Below are positions 19,281-29,914 of a DNA stretch of 64,000 bases, one piece after another. The notes beneath the pieces were generated by a model. That model searched no databases. It saw only the letters and a list, made by a program, of their open reading frames with translations, and was not told where the DNA came from. Position 1 is the first letter of the stretch, and each line of letters begins with the position of its first letter. The stretch comes from Pseudovibrio axinellae. GTDB lineage: Bacteria > Pseudomonadota > Alphaproteobacteria > Rhizobiales > Stappiaceae. The position numbers and the translations under genes are program-made. The DNA lies in assembly GCF_900110875.1 (NCBI RefSeq), contig NZ_FOFM01000001.1:806001-870000 (forward strand). The letters are read 5' to 3'.

Positions 19281-19459
19281 GTTCTCTCTCCATCAGATCG
19301 TCTGATGCACAATGCAGCAAAAGCGCTCTTTCCACTTTTGCTTGGTCCTGCCACGCACTCACCGGGTTGGAGGCACGCGGCAGAAGATGAAAAGCTGTTC
19401 GCCTAGTGCGTCTTTGATCCCATTAAGTTGAGTTCACTTGCCGGGAATACGCGTGAGGC

Positions 19460-19831
19460 TTAAAGCGTTTCTACGAAGGCTTTGTAGTCGGCTTCGCTCA
19501 TCAGTTCTTCAAGCTGGGTAGTATTTCCAAGCTTGATTTTAAAGAACCATGCAGCGCCTTCTGGCTCTTCATTTACTTTGGCTGGCTCATCAACGAGGAG
19601 TTCGTTGCCCTCGACAATTTCGCCGTCTACAGGTGCATATACTTCAGAGGCAGCCTTCACAGATTCCACAACTGCAACTTCATCATTTTGCGCAACGTTC
19701 TTGCCGCTTTCTGGCAGCTCGACATACACAACATCGCCCAACTGGCTTTGCGCAAAGTCGGTAATACCAACCGTTGCGACATCTCCCTCAACCAACAGCC
19801 ATTCGTGGTCTTTTGTGAAATATGTGCTCAT
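19460..19831 (-). CDS. gcvH: Glycine cleavage system H protein
   Basis: The lipoyl carrier that shuttles the aminomethyl group between the P and T proteins. From this start it is 123 aa, the normal length. The lipoylated lysine is in [14 protein letters not shown]. The N-terminal YFTKDHEWL and the [10 protein letters not shown] strand are conserved. The open frame extends far upstream (to 20128) across the gcvT end, but that extension is antisense-like and not GcvH; AGGGAAC before ATG 19831 marks the true start. It lies 70 bp downstream of gcvT. Confidence 0.96.
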   Translation of the reverse strand: MSTYFTKDHEWLLVEGDVATVGITDFAQSQLGDVVYVELPESGKNVAQNDEVAVVESVKAASEVYAPVDGEIVEGNELLVDEPAKVNEEPEGAAWFFKIKLGNTTQLEELMSEADYKAFVETL

Positions 19832-19901
19832 TTTAGTGTTCCCTACACTGTCGTAATTCTGATGAACATTGACACGGGGCAGGCTTGGGCCTGCTCCGTT
19901 A

Positions 19902-21044
19902 TTATTTTGGTTTGCGGTAGTAACGCTGTGCCACAAATGGCATTGCAGAGACTTTGGCAGCAAGCGCACGACCACGCACCACGAGTTCCAATTCGGTCCC
20001 GATTTCTGCAAGGTTGGAGGGCACGTAACCCATCGCAATTGGGGCGCCCAGTGTCGGCGCGAAGCCACCTGATGTGACACGACCAATAACCTCTTGCGTC
20101 CCTGGAACGCGAATTTCTGCACCTTCACGTGCTGGAGCGCGACCTTCCAACTTCAAGCCGACACGAATGGTGTTGGTGCCTTCTGCCAGCTGTTTCAGCA
20201 CGCGTGCTCCTCCTGGAAAATCACCGGCTTCTTTGCGGCGTTTTTGCATACAGAAGGTGATATTGCCTTCCACAGGAGTGGTGTTTTCGTCTATATCGTG
20301 GCCATAAAGGCAAAGGCCAGCTTCAAGGCGAAGGCTATCGCGTGCGCCAAGACCAATTGCCTGCACGCGCTCATCGGCGAGCAGTGCTTTTGCAACAGCT
20401 TCAGCTGCACCTGCAGGGATGGAAATCTCGTAACCATCTTCACCGGTGTAGCCGGAGCGCGAGGCGATAACGGAAATGCCATCAAATTCCAGTGGACGCG
20501 CTTCCATGAAGCCCATCTGTGCGGCTTCTGGAGCATGAAGAGCCATGACTTCCGCAGCTTTTGGACCTTGCAGCGCAAGCAAAGCACGGTCTTCAACAAT
20601 CTCTAGCTTCACGTTGTCTGGAAGAGCGGCTGCTATGATTTTGTAATCGTTGTCTTTACAGGCAGCATTCACCACAAGCATGAGCCGGCCATCATCTTCT
20701 GCCGCCAAGGGACGAGAGACCATGAGGTCGTCAGTGATGTTTCCATAATCATTCAGCAGAACGGTGTAGCGTTGTTTGCCCGGCTTAAGCTCCTTCATAT
20801 TGGAAGGAACGAGCGCTTCAAGTGCTCTGGCTGTGGTTTCGTGATCTGGTCCCACAAGCCATGCCTGCCCCATATGAGAGACATCAAAAAGCCCTGCACT
20901 CTCGCGGGTGAAGAGATGTTCTTTTAAAACACCAAGCGGGTATTGCACTGGCATCTGGTAGCCAGCGAACGGCACCATCTTAGCGCCTAATTCGTTATGT
21001 AGATCGAAAAGTGGTGTTTGTAGCAGATCAGCAGCTTCAGCCAT
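19902..21044 (-). CDS. gcvT: Glycine cleavage system T protein (aminomethyltransferase)
   Basis: Transfers the methylene unit from aminomethyl-lipoyl-GcvH to tetrahydrofolate and releases ammonia. The length is 380 aa. Visible family blocks are [20 protein letters not shown] (folate-contact region), [17 protein letters not shown] and [19 protein letters not shown] lies 4 nt before the ATG. It is the first gene of the operon, about 65 nt after the end of the second glycine aptamer, so its expression should respond directly to glycine. Confidence 0.96.
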   Translation of the reverse strand: MAEAADLLQTPLFDLHNELGAKMVPFAGYQMPVQYPLGVLKEHLFTRESAGLFDVSHMGQAWLVGPDHETTARALEALVPSNMKELKPGKQRYTVLLNDYGNITDDLMVSRPLAAEDDGRLMLVVNAACKDNDYKIIAAALPDNVKLEIVEDRALLALQGPKAAEVMALHAPEAAQMGFMEARPLEFDGISVIASRSGYTGEDGYEISIPAGAAEAVAKALLADERVQAIGLGARDSLRLEAGLCLYGHDIDENTTPVEGNITFCMQKRRKEAGDFPGGARVLKQLAEGTNTIRVGLKLEGRAPAREGAEIRVPGTQEVIGRVTSGGFAPTLGAPIAMGYVPSNLAEIGTELELVVRGRALAAKVSAMPFVAQRYYRKPK

Positions 21045-21107
21045 ACGGCCCTCTCAAGACAGTAGCGTACACATCATAAGCCGTTCCACAAATTGGAATG
21101 GCCGAGC

Positions 21108-21336
21108 ACGCCCCCTCTGTCTCGACAACCTGAGAGATTTCCCGCTCTGATCACCTTTGACCAGAACGATTACTCCTTCGGTGAGTGCCTTGACGCGCGA
21201 TCCAATTGGACTACGTGCGCCCGGCACTGCTTTCCAGAGTGTTGCTTACTGTGCGGTCCTTTTGCCTGAGAGTTTCCGGGGCGGTTGCTCCTTCGGCGAT
21301 AACCCAGCTGTATGAGTTATTCTCTCCCGCGCAGTT
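21108..21336 (-). promoter_or_regulatory. Tandem glycine riboswitch (two aptamers)
   Basis: On the minus strand two aptamers are recognisable. Aptamer I (about 21336-21248) has GCGGGAGAG, then GCCGAAGGAGCAA, then ACTCTCAGGCAAAAGGACCGC. Aptamer II (about 21241-21110) repeats the plan: CACTCTGGAAAG, CACCGAAGGAGTAA, ATCTCTCAGG and ACAGAGGGGG. The CCGAAGGAG and CTCTCAGG cores are hallmarks of glycine riboswitches. The P1 stem of aptamer I is visible (ACTGCGCGG against CCGCACAGT). A further hairpin with arms around GCCATTCCA/TGGAACGGC lies between aptamer II and gcvT and could be the expression platform. It lacks a U run, so control may be at translation. In this arrangement glycine normally switches the operon on. 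Confidence 0.93.
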
Positions 21337-21458
21337 TTACCACTCGCCAGCTCCTGAGGACCTGGCGAATGTCGTCCTCTCGATGACTGCAACATGTCAC
21401 CAAGAGCTGCTTGTGCGACATTGTGTCGCCAAACAGTGATGTCTTACTATCCTATTTT

Positions 21459-22046
21459 TTAGTTTTCGTCGAATCCAAAGACAACACTTTGGCCTCTTTC
21501 ACTCGGAAGGATAATGTTTTCTTCCACAAATGCCCAAGTAGCTGACGGGGATCCTGACCCCAAAGTTACAGGCACATTAAAGAGTTTGGAATAGATCGTT
21601 TTTTCTTCGCCGCCCACATCCTGTGTGACTGCTACTCGCAATGGTAAAAGGATTTCGCCACCCTTCCAAGCTGGGCCCGGAGTGATGTTGCCTGCGATAC
21701 CAAGCTTCATTGCAGAGTTTGTTCCAGAACGCCGACAGGTGCGCGCCCAGTCCTTAATGATTGCCTGGTAGCTTAGGTTCTCAGGTGTTTTTTCCTTACC
21801 GCGCGGGTACTTCGTCAGAATGGTTGTTCCGGAGAGTTCCTGCAAGGTCGGGCACACGGCGGGTGCCTGCAACACGGATAGGTCAAAGGTATTTTCAGCT
21901 ACAGGCGGTGTTGCTGATGACTTTTCCAATTCACCATCAGACGACATAAAGCTGCCGCAACCGGTCAAAGACACTCCAATTCCTGCCAGAAGAATTGCCT
22001 GTACTGTTTTCTTGAGCAGTGATTTTGCCACTAAATTGCCCACCAT
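21459..22046 (-). CDS. Predicted lipoprotein of unknown function
   Basis: A protein of about 195 aa with a signal sequence ending in the lipobox LTGC (KKTVQAILLAGIGVSLTGC), so it is acylated on that cysteine. The mature part contains a LQAPAVCPTL stretch, a RTCRRSGTN segment with a second cysteine, and C-terminal beta-like strands. I do not recognise a domain with confidence. The long frame reaches 22097, but starting at ATG 22046 gives a compact signal peptide and a GGGAT-like site upstream. It is divergent from ispH and lies upstream of the glycine riboswitch on the same strand; it is not functionally linked as far as I can see. Confidence 0.75.
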   Translation of the reverse strand: MVGNLVAKSLLKKTVQAILLAGIGVSLTGCGSFMSSDGELEKSSATPPVAENTFDLSVLQAPAVCPTLQELSGTTILTKYPRGKEKTPENLSYQAIIKDWARTCRRSGTNSAMKLGIAGNITPGPAWKGGEILLPLRVAVTQDVGGEEKTIYSKLFNVPVTLGSGSPSATWAFVEENIILPSERGQSVVFGFDEN

Positions 22047-22255
22047 ACGAATCCCAAATGTATCTGCAGTTTTTGTTTCTATATCAGCCACAAACACAAT
22101 TGGCGAGATACATCAGGTCTCTGAAAGGCCTTGTGAGAAATTAACAGCATTAAAATTGGAGAAAATCGAAGGTTCATACCCGAAAAAAACTCTTTTTCTT
22201 GACAGAGGCAGTCAACATCCTTCAATTGCTCAAAGTCAAAATTCAGGGATACATC

Positions 22256-23251
22256 ATGCAGGTTACGCCAACCCAGAAGGCACCGATCAAAATTCTTCTT
22301 TGCGCTCCACGCGGTTTTTGCGCCGGTGTTGATCGCGCAATCCAGATTGTTGACCTTGCTCTTGAGAAGTATGGCGCCCCTGTCTACGTGCGCCACGAGA
22401 TCGTGCACAACAAGTATGTCGTTGAATCCTTGCGGAATAAAGGTGCTGTTTTTGTAGAGGAACTGGATGAAATCCTCGTGGATGATCGTCCTGTTATTTT
22501 CTCTGCACATGGCGTGCCGAAGTCCGTGCCAGAGGCTGCCCGGCTACGCAATCTATTCTTTCTTGATGCGACCTGTCCCTTAGTTTCCAAGGTGCACAAA
22601 GAAGCTATCTTGCATAACAAACGTGACCGGGAAATTCTGCTCATCGGCCATAAAGGCCACCCGGAAGTGATCGGCACCATGGGACAATTGCCGCACGGAC
22701 GTGTGACTCTTATTGAGACCGCTGAGGATGCACGCCTGTTTATCCCCAAAACAGCCCGCCAATTGGCCTGGATATCGCAGACAACGCTGTCAGTTGATGA
22801 CACCAAAGAAATTGTCGATATTTTAGAGCAGCGCTTCCCAACCATTACGAAGCCTCATAAGGACGACATCTGTTACGCCACGACCAATCGCCAGCACGCA
22901 GTCAAACAGATTGCGCCTGAGTGTGATGCGATGATCGTTGTTGGTGCGCCAAACTCATCCAACTCCAAGCGGTTGCGTGAAGTTGGCGAAAGAGCAGGTT
23001 GCAAAAACGCATATCTTATCCAGCGTGCCTCGGAGATCTCTTGGGGAGACTTTGAGGGTGTAAAGACGATTGGCATCACTGCTGGTGCATCTGCACCAGA
23101 AATCCTCGTTGAAGAAATTGTTGAATCATTCCGCGAGCATTTTGACGTGAGGCTAGAAACCGTTACAACTGCTGAAGAAGACATTTCATTCAACCTACCG
23201 AAAGAGTTACGGGAAGATCCAGCACCTCGCGGAACAAACCCGTCTGAATAG
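22256..23251 (+). CDS. ispH: 4-hydroxy-3-methylbut-2-enyl diphosphate reductase IspH
   Basis: The last step of the MEP isoprenoid pathway, reducing HMBPP to IPP and DMAPP with an iron-sulfur cluster. It is 331 aa from this start. The three cluster cysteines are visible in [12 protein letters not shown] (C16), [11 protein letters not shown] and ICYATTNRQ. The catalytic glutamate lies in the E-V-IGT region ([10 protein letters not shown]). The long frame begins at 22199; ATG 22256 is preferred because GGGA precedes it and the N-terminus matches the family. It heads an operon with thrB, rnhA and a lipid-kinase gene, an order also known in other Rhizobiales. Confidence 0.96.
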   Translation: MQVTPTQKAPIKILLCAPRGFCAGVDRAIQIVDLALEKYGAPVYVRHEIVHNKYVVESLRNKGAVFVEELDEILVDDRPVIFSAHGVPKSVPEAARLRNLFFLDATCPLVSKVHKEAILHNKRDREILLIGHKGHPEVIGTMGQLPHGRVTLIETAEDARLFIPKTARQLAWISQTTLSVDDTKEIVDILEQRFPTITKPHKDDICYATTNRQHAVKQIAPECDAMIVVGAPNSSNSKRLREVGERAGCKNAYLIQRASEISWGDFEGVKTIGITAGASAPEILVEEIVESFREHFDVRLETVTTAEEDISFNLPKELREDPAPRGTNPSE

Positions 23252-23253
23252 TT

Positions 23254-24219
23254 ATGGCTGTATATACCGATGTTTCCGATGAAGAGCTGGGCGCCTTCAT
23301 CGACCGCTTCAACATTGGCAATCTGCTCTCTTACAAGGGCATTGCTGAAGGCGTTGAGAATTCCAACTATCTGGTTCATACGCAGACGGGTTATTATATC
23401 CTGACACTCTACGAAAAACGGGTAGATCCAGAAGATCTGCCGTTTTTCCTCGGGCTTATGCAACACCTTGCAGCCAAGGGTCTCAACTGCCCTACTCCGC
23501 TGATAAACCGCGATGGGAAAATGCTGGGTGAACTTGCAGGTCGCCCAGCTGCCATGGTGACGTTTCTGGATGGTATGTGGGTGCGTAAACCACAGCTTGT
23601 ACATTGTACTGAGCTTGGTAAGGGCATGGCACGTATGCATCTGGCTGGGGCTGACTTTGCAATCAAGCGGCCCAACTCCTTAAGCGTTGACGGGTGGGCA
23701 CCTTTGCTTGATGCAAGCCGTGAGCGCGCTCATGAAGTCAAAACCGGTCTTGCAGAGGAGCTGAGTGCAGAGCTTGAGGAGCTACAGGCTCTTTGGCCTA
23801 GGGACCTGCCAAGCGGCGTCATTCATGCGGACCTTTTTCCAGACAATGTGTTTTATCTGGGCAAAGACCTTTCTGGTCTGATCGACTTCTATTTCGCCTG
23901 TAATGATGCGCTTGCTTATGATGTAGCGATTTGCATCAATGCATGGTGTTTTGAACATGATGGCATGTTCAATGTGACCAAGGCACGTGCTTTGCTGGAA
24001 GGGTATCGCAGCGTACGCCCCTTCAGCGCTTTGGAGTTCGACAATTTGCCACTGCTGTGCCGCGGGGCCGCTCTGCGTTTTCTGCTGACCCGTCTTTATG
24101 ACTGGCTGTCTGTTCCTGAGGGTGCACTTGTTGTCCCTAAAAATCCACTTGAATACCTGCACAAACTCAGGTTCCATCGCGGCGTAGAAAACGCCAGCGC
24201 ATACGGGCTGGACAAATGA
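23254..24219 (+). CDS. thrB: Homoserine kinase (APH-fold ThrB)
   Basis: Phosphorylates homoserine to O-phosphohomoserine for threonine synthesis. At 321 aa it belongs to the aminoglycoside-phosphotransferase fold type of homoserine kinase, not the GHMP type. The catalytic loop [10 protein letters not shown] (near residue 192) and the metal-binding [10 protein letters not shown] are clear. The N-terminal [11 protein letters not shown] is the nucleotide-loop region typical of this ThrB form. It starts 2 nt after the ispH stop and its own stop overlaps the rnhA start by 4 nt. The next enzyme of the pathway, ThrC, is encoded about 8 kb away. Confidence 0.95.
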   Translation: MAVYTDVSDEELGAFIDRFNIGNLLSYKGIAEGVENSNYLVHTQTGYYILTLYEKRVDPEDLPFFLGLMQHLAAKGLNCPTPLINRDGKMLGELAGRPAAMVTFLDGMWVRKPQLVHCTELGKGMARMHLAGADFAIKRPNSLSVDGWAPLLDASRERAHEVKTGLAEELSAELEELQALWPRDLPSGVIHADLFPDNVFYLGKDLSGLIDFYFACNDALAYDVAICINAWCFEHDGMFNVTKARALLEGYRSVRPFSALEFDNLPLLCRGAALRFLLTRLYDWLSVPEGALVVPKNPLEYLHKLRFHRGVENASAYGLDK

Positions 24220-24668
24220 GCGATACAAAACGTGTTGAGATCTGGACAGATGGTGCGTGCTCCGGCAACCCCGGCCCCGGTGGATGGGGCGTTCTGTTGC
24301 GCTTTGGCGAACATGAAAAGGAGTTGTGTGGTGGGGAACCTGCTACCACAAATAACCGAATGGAATTGATGGCTGCTATTCAAGCGCTGGATTCATTAAA
24401 ACGCCCATGCTCTGTGGATCTTTACACCGATAGCTCTTACGTCAAAAACGGCATTACGCAGTGGATGCATAACTGGAAACGTAAGGGTTGGAGAACGGCC
24501 TCTAACTCTCCGGTCAAAAATGCTGACCTATGGCAACTTTTGGATGCCGCCGCGCAACGCCATGATGTTGCATGGCACTGGGTGAAAGGCCATGCAGGCC
24601 ATGAGGAAAACGAACAAGCTGATGAACTTGCGCGCAAGGGTATGAAACCCTTCCAACCCGGAAAGTAA
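24216..24668 (+). CDS. rnhA: Ribonuclease HI
   Basis: Degrades the RNA strand of RNA-DNA hybrids. The length is 150 aa. The catalytic carboxylates are visible: D12 in [17 protein letters not shown]50 in [10 protein letters not shown]72 in LYTDSSYV, and the C-terminal Asp in ENEQADELA. The basic-protrusion segment ([12 protein letters not shown]) is present, so it is the E. coli-like form. Its ATGA start overlaps the thrB stop, so translation is coupled. Confidence 0.96.
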   Translation: MSDTKRVEIWTDGACSGNPGPGGWGVLLRFGEHEKELCGGEPATTNNRMELMAAIQALDSLKRPCSVDLYTDSSYVKNGITQWMHNWKRKGWRTASNSPVKNADLWQLLDAAAQRHDVAWHWVKGHAGHEENEQADELARKGMKPFQPGK

Positions 24669-24693
24669 GTTGCAAAGTCGAGGACAGGTTTTT

Positions 24694-25623
24694 ATGGAGA
24701 GCCAGCTTTCCGCCTCTGCTCAAGGTGAAGTGAGAAAGAACACGCGCAAAGCCAAGCGCGTGCTCATTCTTGCCAACCCGACTGCAACTTCTTTTCGGCT
24801 TAAAAAAATCACTCAAATTATAAAGTGCCTTGAAGAAGTTGGCATGAAGGTAGAGCTAAAGCTTACCGACCGCGCCAGTGAAATCTCAGAAACCTGCGTT
24901 GACCCAGATCTCAACACCGACATACTAGCGATCGCAGGTGGTGATGCTTCTGTCAGCGAGGCTGCTTCTGCCATGCTTGGCCGCGGAATGAAGCCACATC
25001 TGGCGATCATTCCCTTCGGCACCGCTAATGTACTGGCTCATGAACTCGGTGTACCCAGTACGCCAGAGGACATTGCGAAAACCATTATTGCTGGCAAGGT
25101 GCGCAAGCTTCACAATGGCTATGCCAATGGGCGTCCGTTCTTTCTCTCCACCTCAACGGGTTTTGATGCAGAGGTCGTCCATGTCGTTCCCTTGCGCTTG
25201 AAGCGAAAGTATGGACGATTTGCTTATCTCTTTATCGCCATGCAGCTGGCATTATCGCGTCGTAAAGGTAGCTTTAAAGTTCGCGCTGATGATGAGGAAC
25301 TACAATGTTCCATGGCACTGATCACCAATGGCCAATTCTATGCTGGCAAGCATCTGGTAGCACCTGATGCCTCCATCTTGGAGAGGCAGTTGCACCTGCT
25401 CACCTTCAAAGATGATAGTTTGTGGGCATTGATCAAGTATGGGTGCCGCCTGTTGACGGGCACAATTGCAAAGTCGCGCAGTGTTGAATGTCGGAAAATC
25501 AAATCAGCTCGCATCGATGCATATCGCGCAGCGGCAGTTCAGATTGATGGAGAACCGTTTGGCGGCACGCCGCTTGAGGTCTCTGTGGGCGACTGCGAGT
25601 TGACGGTCATTTCTGGCAAATAG
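24694..25623 (+). CDS. Diacylglycerol kinase-family lipid kinase with atypical GGD motif
   Basis: A 309-aa protein of the DAGK catalytic family (YegS/BmrU-like), which phosphorylates lipid alcohols. The N-terminal nucleotide-binding domain shows LILANPTA, the glycine motif AIAGGDASVSEAAS (near residue 100) and PFGTANVLAHELG. A beta-sandwich C-terminal domain includes STSTGFDAEVVH and IDGEPFGG. The usual GGDGT is GGDAS here, so nucleotide binding may be altered. Start: the frame opens with a TTG at 24670, but ATG 24694 has AGGACAGG upstream. It is the last gene of the ispH-thrB-rnhA operon. The lipid substrate is unknown. Confidence 0.85.
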   Translation: MESQLSASAQGEVRKNTRKAKRVLILANPTATSFRLKKITQIIKCLEEVGMKVELKLTDRASEISETCVDPDLNTDILAIAGGDASVSEAASAMLGRGMKPHLAIIPFGTANVLAHELGVPSTPEDIAKTIIAGKVRKLHNGYANGRPFFLSTSTGFDAEVVHVVPLRLKRKYGRFAYLFIAMQLALSRRKGSFKVRADDEELQCSMALITNGQFYAGKHLVAPDASILERQLHLLTFKDDSLWALIKYGCRLLTGTIAKSRSVECRKIKSARIDAYRAAAVQIDGEPFGGTPLEVSVGDCELTVISGK

Positions 25624-25686
25624 AATAATTCTTCCAGCAGGTTACAAAAAACACCTACCCGAACCGGCAGACTGTTTTACTTCGCG

Positions 25687-26745
25687 TTATTTCGGTTTGG
25701 GATTGGGTAGCGGGCCGCCAAAACCAACAGAGACCTTCCAAGTGTGGATGCTATGGCTTTTGTGCTTTGCTGCTGCTTTCAAGTAACTCTTGTTTCGCCC
25801 AATCCCCATTGGATAGCGTTTATTCTGCCGCACTTCGTAGGCGGCACTTTGGCTGCTACAAACCCGTTTACGCATGTCTTCAGGCTGTTGGTGCAGGTTG
25901 TTGGCAATTTGATCAAGCTGCCTGCCATCGGGGCTTAGTTCGCCATTTGTCGCTTCAGTTAAGAGCTTAGCTGCCCGTTCACTCCGCTCTCGGCCGGTCG
26001 TCGCGCCAAGAACAACAGTCAATAAACGCTGTCCGTTTTCATCTGTAAGCGCAACGATATTGCGGCCTGAGGAACAAACAAAGCCTGTTTTCATGCCAAC
26101 TGTCCCCGGGAGGCGTGTCAGCAACTCATTGTAAGATTTAATCTCTACGCCATCAATGAGCACTTTTGATGTGGCGAACACATCACGGTACTGCGGGAAA
26201 CCCAAATAGATTTCGCGCGCCAAAATGGCAAGATCACGTGCGGATATTTGCTGGGTGCGCTCGAACAAGCCATTGGCGTTGACAAAGTGGCTTGCAGTCA
26301 TGCCAAGGCGCTGCGCTGTGGCATTCATGCGCTCTGCGAATGCATCTTCGCTCCCTGCAACACTTTCAGCGAGCGCTACCGCAACATCATTGGCTGACCC
26401 AACGAGCACCGCATAAAGCGCGTCCTCGAGCGTCATAACACTTCCGATTTCCAGCCCAGACTTCAAAGAGTCCTGCCTCATCGCTCTGGAAGACATCACC
26501 ACTGATGTTTCAAGAAAGACCTCTTTGTTGGCAAGAGCTTCAAAAGTTACTAGGGCCGTCATCAACTTCGTTGTTGACGCCGGGTACCATGGATCGCCAG
26601 CATCTTCAGCATAAAGGACTTGTTGCGTATCCAGATTCAGCACCAGTGATGGTGTGGCGCTTGCTGGTATCAGGGCACCAGTTGAAATTAGGACGAAGCC
26701 CAAAGCAACGCGGAGTTTTTGACGCTCGTTACCAAAACAAAACAT
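25687..26745 (-). CDS. D-alanyl-D-alanine carboxypeptidase (peptidase S11)
   Basis: A penicillin-binding, serine-type carboxypeptidase that trims peptidoglycan pentapeptides in the periplasm. The protein is 352 aa. A signal peptide ends near SATP (about residue 30). The catalytic triad motifs are SxxK (S57-K60 in YPASTTKLMT), SxN (S117-A-N119 in GSANDVAVA) and KTG (K219-G221 in GMKTGFVCSSG). The C-terminal part (after about 270) is basic and lacks the usual PBP5 beta-domain, giving a DacF/Alr-like shape seen in alphaproteobacteria. It converges on the lipid-kinase gene. Confidence 0.92.
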   Translation of the reverse strand: MFCFGNERQKLRVALGFVLISTGALIPASATPSLVLNLDTQQVLYAEDAGDPWYPASTTKLMTALVTFEALANKEVFLETSVVMSSRAMRQDSLKSGLEIGSVMTLEDALYAVLVGSANDVAVALAESVAGSEDAFAERMNATAQRLGMTASHFVNANGLFERTQQISARDLAILAREIYLGFPQYRDVFATSKVLIDGVEIKSYNELLTRLPGTVGMKTGFVCSSGRNIVALTDENGQRLLTVVLGATTGRERSERAAKLLTEATNGELSPDGRQLDQIANNLHQQPEDMRKRVCSSQSAAYEVRQNKRYPMGIGRNKSYLKAAAKHKSHSIHTWKVSVGFGGPLPNPKPK

Positions 26746-26944
26746 GCAGTTATTAATCTCAGATAGGGAAAAGAGAGCCCGAACAGATGCCCTAGAAATC
26801 CGCCTCGAGTATGTCTGCGTCTAAGTTAACAGTGGAAATCGGCATCAAGTGATTAAAAAAGTTTCTTCGGCAAGCATGTGAAAGCTGCGTGCCTACAAAT
26901 TTTCTTTGAAACCACGCAAAACCTTTTTAAGTTCCCTGCTCGGT

Positions 26945-29875
26945 TTAGCTCTGACTGCTGCGGTCCTGCTGGGCGAATTGCTCTTTGAGCATACGGCCTG
27001 CTTCGGCAGCGCGCATTGGCTGGCCGAAATGGAAGCCCTGCACGTATTCGCAGCCAAGTTGGAAGAGCTCCAGCGCATCTGACTCTGTCTCTGCCCCTTC
27101 TGCTACCACCTCCATACCCAGATCATGACCCAGTGCCACGATGGTGCGCAGGATGACCGGACGAGCGCTCTGGCCGTTTGGCCGCACGAAGGACTGGTCG
27201 ATCTTGATAGTGTCGAACTGGAAACGCTGCAGATAGCTTAGGGATGAGTAACCCGTCCCGAAATCATCCAGCGACAAGCCAGCGCCAAGACCCTTGAGTC
27301 GTTCCAGCACCTGGACTGAGAACTCCGGATTTTGCATGACGAGAGATTCTGTCAGCTCAAGCTTCAACGAACCAGGGGTCAGAGCCGTGCGGGCAAGAAC
27401 GGCCTTCACGTCGTTGATCAAGTCTGGTTTGAGCAGCTGGCGAGATGAAATATTGACGGAAACAAACAGCGGCAGTGCGTGTTTAAACTCTCGCTGCCAC
27501 TGAGCCAGCTGCCTGGCGCCTTTTTCCATGACCCTCAAGCCAAGTTCATTGATCAGACCGCTTTGCTCAGCAATCGGGATGAACTCAGATGGCGGCACAA
27601 GACCCCTGGTTGGATGATCCCAACGGGCAAGCGCTTCAAAACCTGCTGTGGTTTTATCAGCAAGGCGCACGATTGGCTGGAAGTAGACTTTGATCTCGTC
27701 CTTCTCCAACGCGGCACGCAAATCATTATCAAGCGTCAATGTATTGCTTGCAACAGGCTTTAGAGTTGGACGGAAGATCTCGATGCGGTCTCCACCAAGG
27801 CGTTTGGCATGGTTGAGAGCAATTTCAGCATCACGCATGAGATCGGTCGCCTTTTCAGGACCACCGTCGAAAATCGAAGCGCCAATGGAGGCTGTTAGGA
27901 AGACTTCCTGATCTCCAAACGTGACTGGAGTACGCAGGGATTTACGCAGCTCATCTGCAAAGGAGGCGATGCGGGTTGCGTCTTGTTCCGAGATCATCAA
28001 AACAGCAAAGGTATCGGCTGAAATCCGCGACAGAGAATCTTGAGGTTTAATCAAACGAGACAGACGCCGTGCGGCCGTCAGCAACATGGAATCGCCAGCT
28101 GTTTGACCAATGCTGTCGTTCACCTGCTTAAAACGATCCAGATCGATCAAAATTACGGTCGGATTGCCGCGGCCCTCTGCTTTATATCGCGCTAATGCTG
28201 CTACGAAGCGGTCCATAAACAGTTCGCGGTTAGGCAAGCCTGTCAGGTTGTCGTGCACTGCATCGTGCATCAGCCGCTCTTCAGCTGTCTTTTGTGAAGT
28301 AATATCCAGAAGTGTGCCAACACAGCGGATCACTTCGCCATCAGAGCCGAGAACAGGGCGCGCGCGCATTTTGAACCAACGGTAATGACCATCTTCGCCG
28401 CGTAGACGAAACGACTGGTTCACACGGCCACGACGATGGTCAATTACAGCGTCAAGGGTCCCGCGAAAAAGGTCGCGATCTTGTGGGTGCAAAATTTCCA
28501 GCCAAAGCCGTGCAGGACCGTCCAGTAAGCCCGGTTTAATACCGAGCGCTTCTTCCAGACCGCCGCTAGTATGGATCTTATCGCGGTCCACATCCCAGTC
28601 CCAGATGATATCACCAGAGCCCGTAAGAGCCAGTGCGCGGCGCTCTACATCGCTGACAACACTATGCGATAGTCCCGATCCGGCGAATGCATGTTGCATG
28701 ACCGTGAAGCCTAAAAGCAGGACAAAAAGAACGAGGCCACCTGCCAGAGCTGGCTGGACCAGATCGCTTTGTAATATGCCCGTTGTCGCCATCCATGCAG
28801 CAAACAACCATGCCAGGAACAAGAACCAGGTGGGCAGCAGCATGATCGCGCGTTCAAAGCCACTTACGGTGAGCGTCAAGATCACACCAAAGCCCGCAAT
28901 TGCTACACCTCCCATCAAGATGCGAGAGATGCCAGCAGCAATGGTCGGGTCCCAAAGCGCTAAGCCAAACAAGCTCAAAACGGTAATGAACAAACCGATG
29001 GCCAAGTGTGTATAGTGGATATGCCAGCGATTGAGGCCAAGGTAGGCGTAAAGGAAGACGACAAGTGCAGCCGTCAAGCTAATTTCTGCAACCGCACGAT
29101 AAAGCTGATCATCTCCCAGCGTTCGCCCGAAAACGAGGTTCCAAAAGCCAAAATCGATACATAAGTAAACAAGAACAGTCCAGGCCAACGCCGCTGTCGC
29201 CGGAAACAGGATTGTTCCCTTCACCACGAACAAGATCGTAAGGAATAGCGCGAGCAGGCCCGCAATTCCAAGCACGATCCCGCGATACAAGGTATACGCG
29301 TTGATATTGTCTTTGTAGGCTTCAGGTTTCCAGAGCCGGATTTCCGGTAAGCTCGGAGTGTTCACTTCCGCGATAAAAGTTACGTTTGCACCAGGGTCCA
29401 ACGTGATCCTGTAGATGTCGGCTTCTGTGCTGCGCTCGCGAATTGGTGAAATGCCCTGACTTGGCGTTAGAGAAACGATACGCCGCTGACCAAGGTCCGG
29501 GACGAGAACACCGCCGCCAGTCATTTTGTAGTAGGGCGCAACCAGCAAACGGTCGATTTGCTCCTCTCCCGGATTAGAGAGCGCAAACACGGCCCATGAA
29601 CTGGCACTATCATCGACGGAGCGCACTTCGATACGGCGAACAATGCCATCTGAATCGGGCGCCGTCGAAACCTGAATGCTCTTGCTGGTATTTGGGTAGA
29701 TATCGACCGAGCTGGTCAGATCAAGAGCATCAACATCCTTTGGAACAACGATCGCCTCCAAAGCCATCGCTTGCGATGCAACGACAATGAGCAGGAGAAC
29801 GCTTAACAGAACGGCCTGAAAAATGTTCTGCACGCGCTGACAATAAGTCCCTGACACCGGCTTCTCCACGATCAT
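26945..29875 (-). CDS. Membrane PAS-GGDEF-EAL protein, probable c-di-GMP phosphodiesterase
   Basis: A 976-aa inner-membrane signalling protein. Order: a signal/anchor (about 20-40), a periplasmic domain (about 40-190), seven predicted membrane helices (about 195-405), a PAS domain (about 430-540), a GGDEF domain (about 545-705) and an EAL domain (about 725-970). The cyclase signature is degraded to SADTF (in RISADTFAV), so it should not make c-di-GMP. The EAL domain keeps [28 protein letters not shown] and VVAEGAE, all needed for hydrolysis. It therefore probably lowers c-di-GMP, with the GGDEF acting as a sensor or allosteric domain. It precedes the GNAT/M16/thrC group on the same strand, but about 40 bp separate it from the GNAT gene, whose ATG-side is independent. 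Confidence 0.92.
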   Translation of the reverse strand: MIVEKPVSGTYCQRVQNIFQAVLLSVLLLIVVASQAMALEAIVVPKDVDALDLTSSVDIYPNTSKSIQVSTAPDSDGIVRRIEVRSVDDSASSWAVFALSNPGEEQIDRLLVAPYYKMTGGGVLVPDLGQRRIVSLTPSQGISPIRERSTEADIYRITLDPGANVTFIAEVNTPSLPEIRLWKPEAYKDNINAYTLYRGIVLGIAGLLALFLTILFVVKGTILFPATAALAWTVLVYLCIDFGFWNLVFGRTLGDDQLYRAVAEISLTAALVVFLYAYLGLNRWHIHYTHLAIGLFITVLSLFGLALWDPTIAAGISRILMGGVAIAGFGVILTLTVSGFERAIMLLPTWFLFLAWLFAAWMATTGILQSDLVQPALAGGLVLFVLLLGFTVMQHAFAGSGLSHSVVSDVERRALALTGSGDIIWDWDVDRDKIHTSGGLEEALGIKPGLLDGPARLWLEILHPQDRDLFRGTLDAVIDHRRGRVNQSFRLRGEDGHYRWFKMRARPVLGSDGEVIRCVGTLLDITSQKTAEERLMHDAVHDNLTGLPNRELFMDRFVAALARYKAEGRGNPTVILIDLDRFKQVNDSIGQTAGDSMLLTAARRLSRLIKPQDSLSRISADTFAVLMISEQDATRIASFADELRKSLRTPVTFGDQEVFLTASIGASIFDGGPEKATDLMRDAEIALNHAKRLGGDRIEIFRPTLKPVASNTLTLDNDLRAALEKDEIKVYFQPIVRLADKTTAGFEALARWDHPTRGLVPPSEFIPIAEQSGLINELGLRVMEKGARQLAQWQREFKHALPLFVSVNISSRQLLKPDLINDVKAVLARTALTPGSLKLELTESLVMQNPEFSVQVLERLKGLGAGLSLDDFGTGYSSLSYLQRFQFDTIKIDQSFVRPNGQSARPVILRTIVALGHDLGMEVVAEGAETESDALELFQLGCEYVQGFHFGQPMRAAEAGRMLKEQFAQQDRSSQS

Positions 29876-29914
29876 ATCAAGTTAATTGAATTCCTAGAGA
29901 AGATCATTACATCG

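Noticed and set aside
19832-20128. N-terminal extension of gcvH to 222 residues
   Set aside because: The extra 99 codons overlap the gcvT 3' end in another frame and are unlike GcvH; a ribosome binding site marks the internal ATG at 19831.
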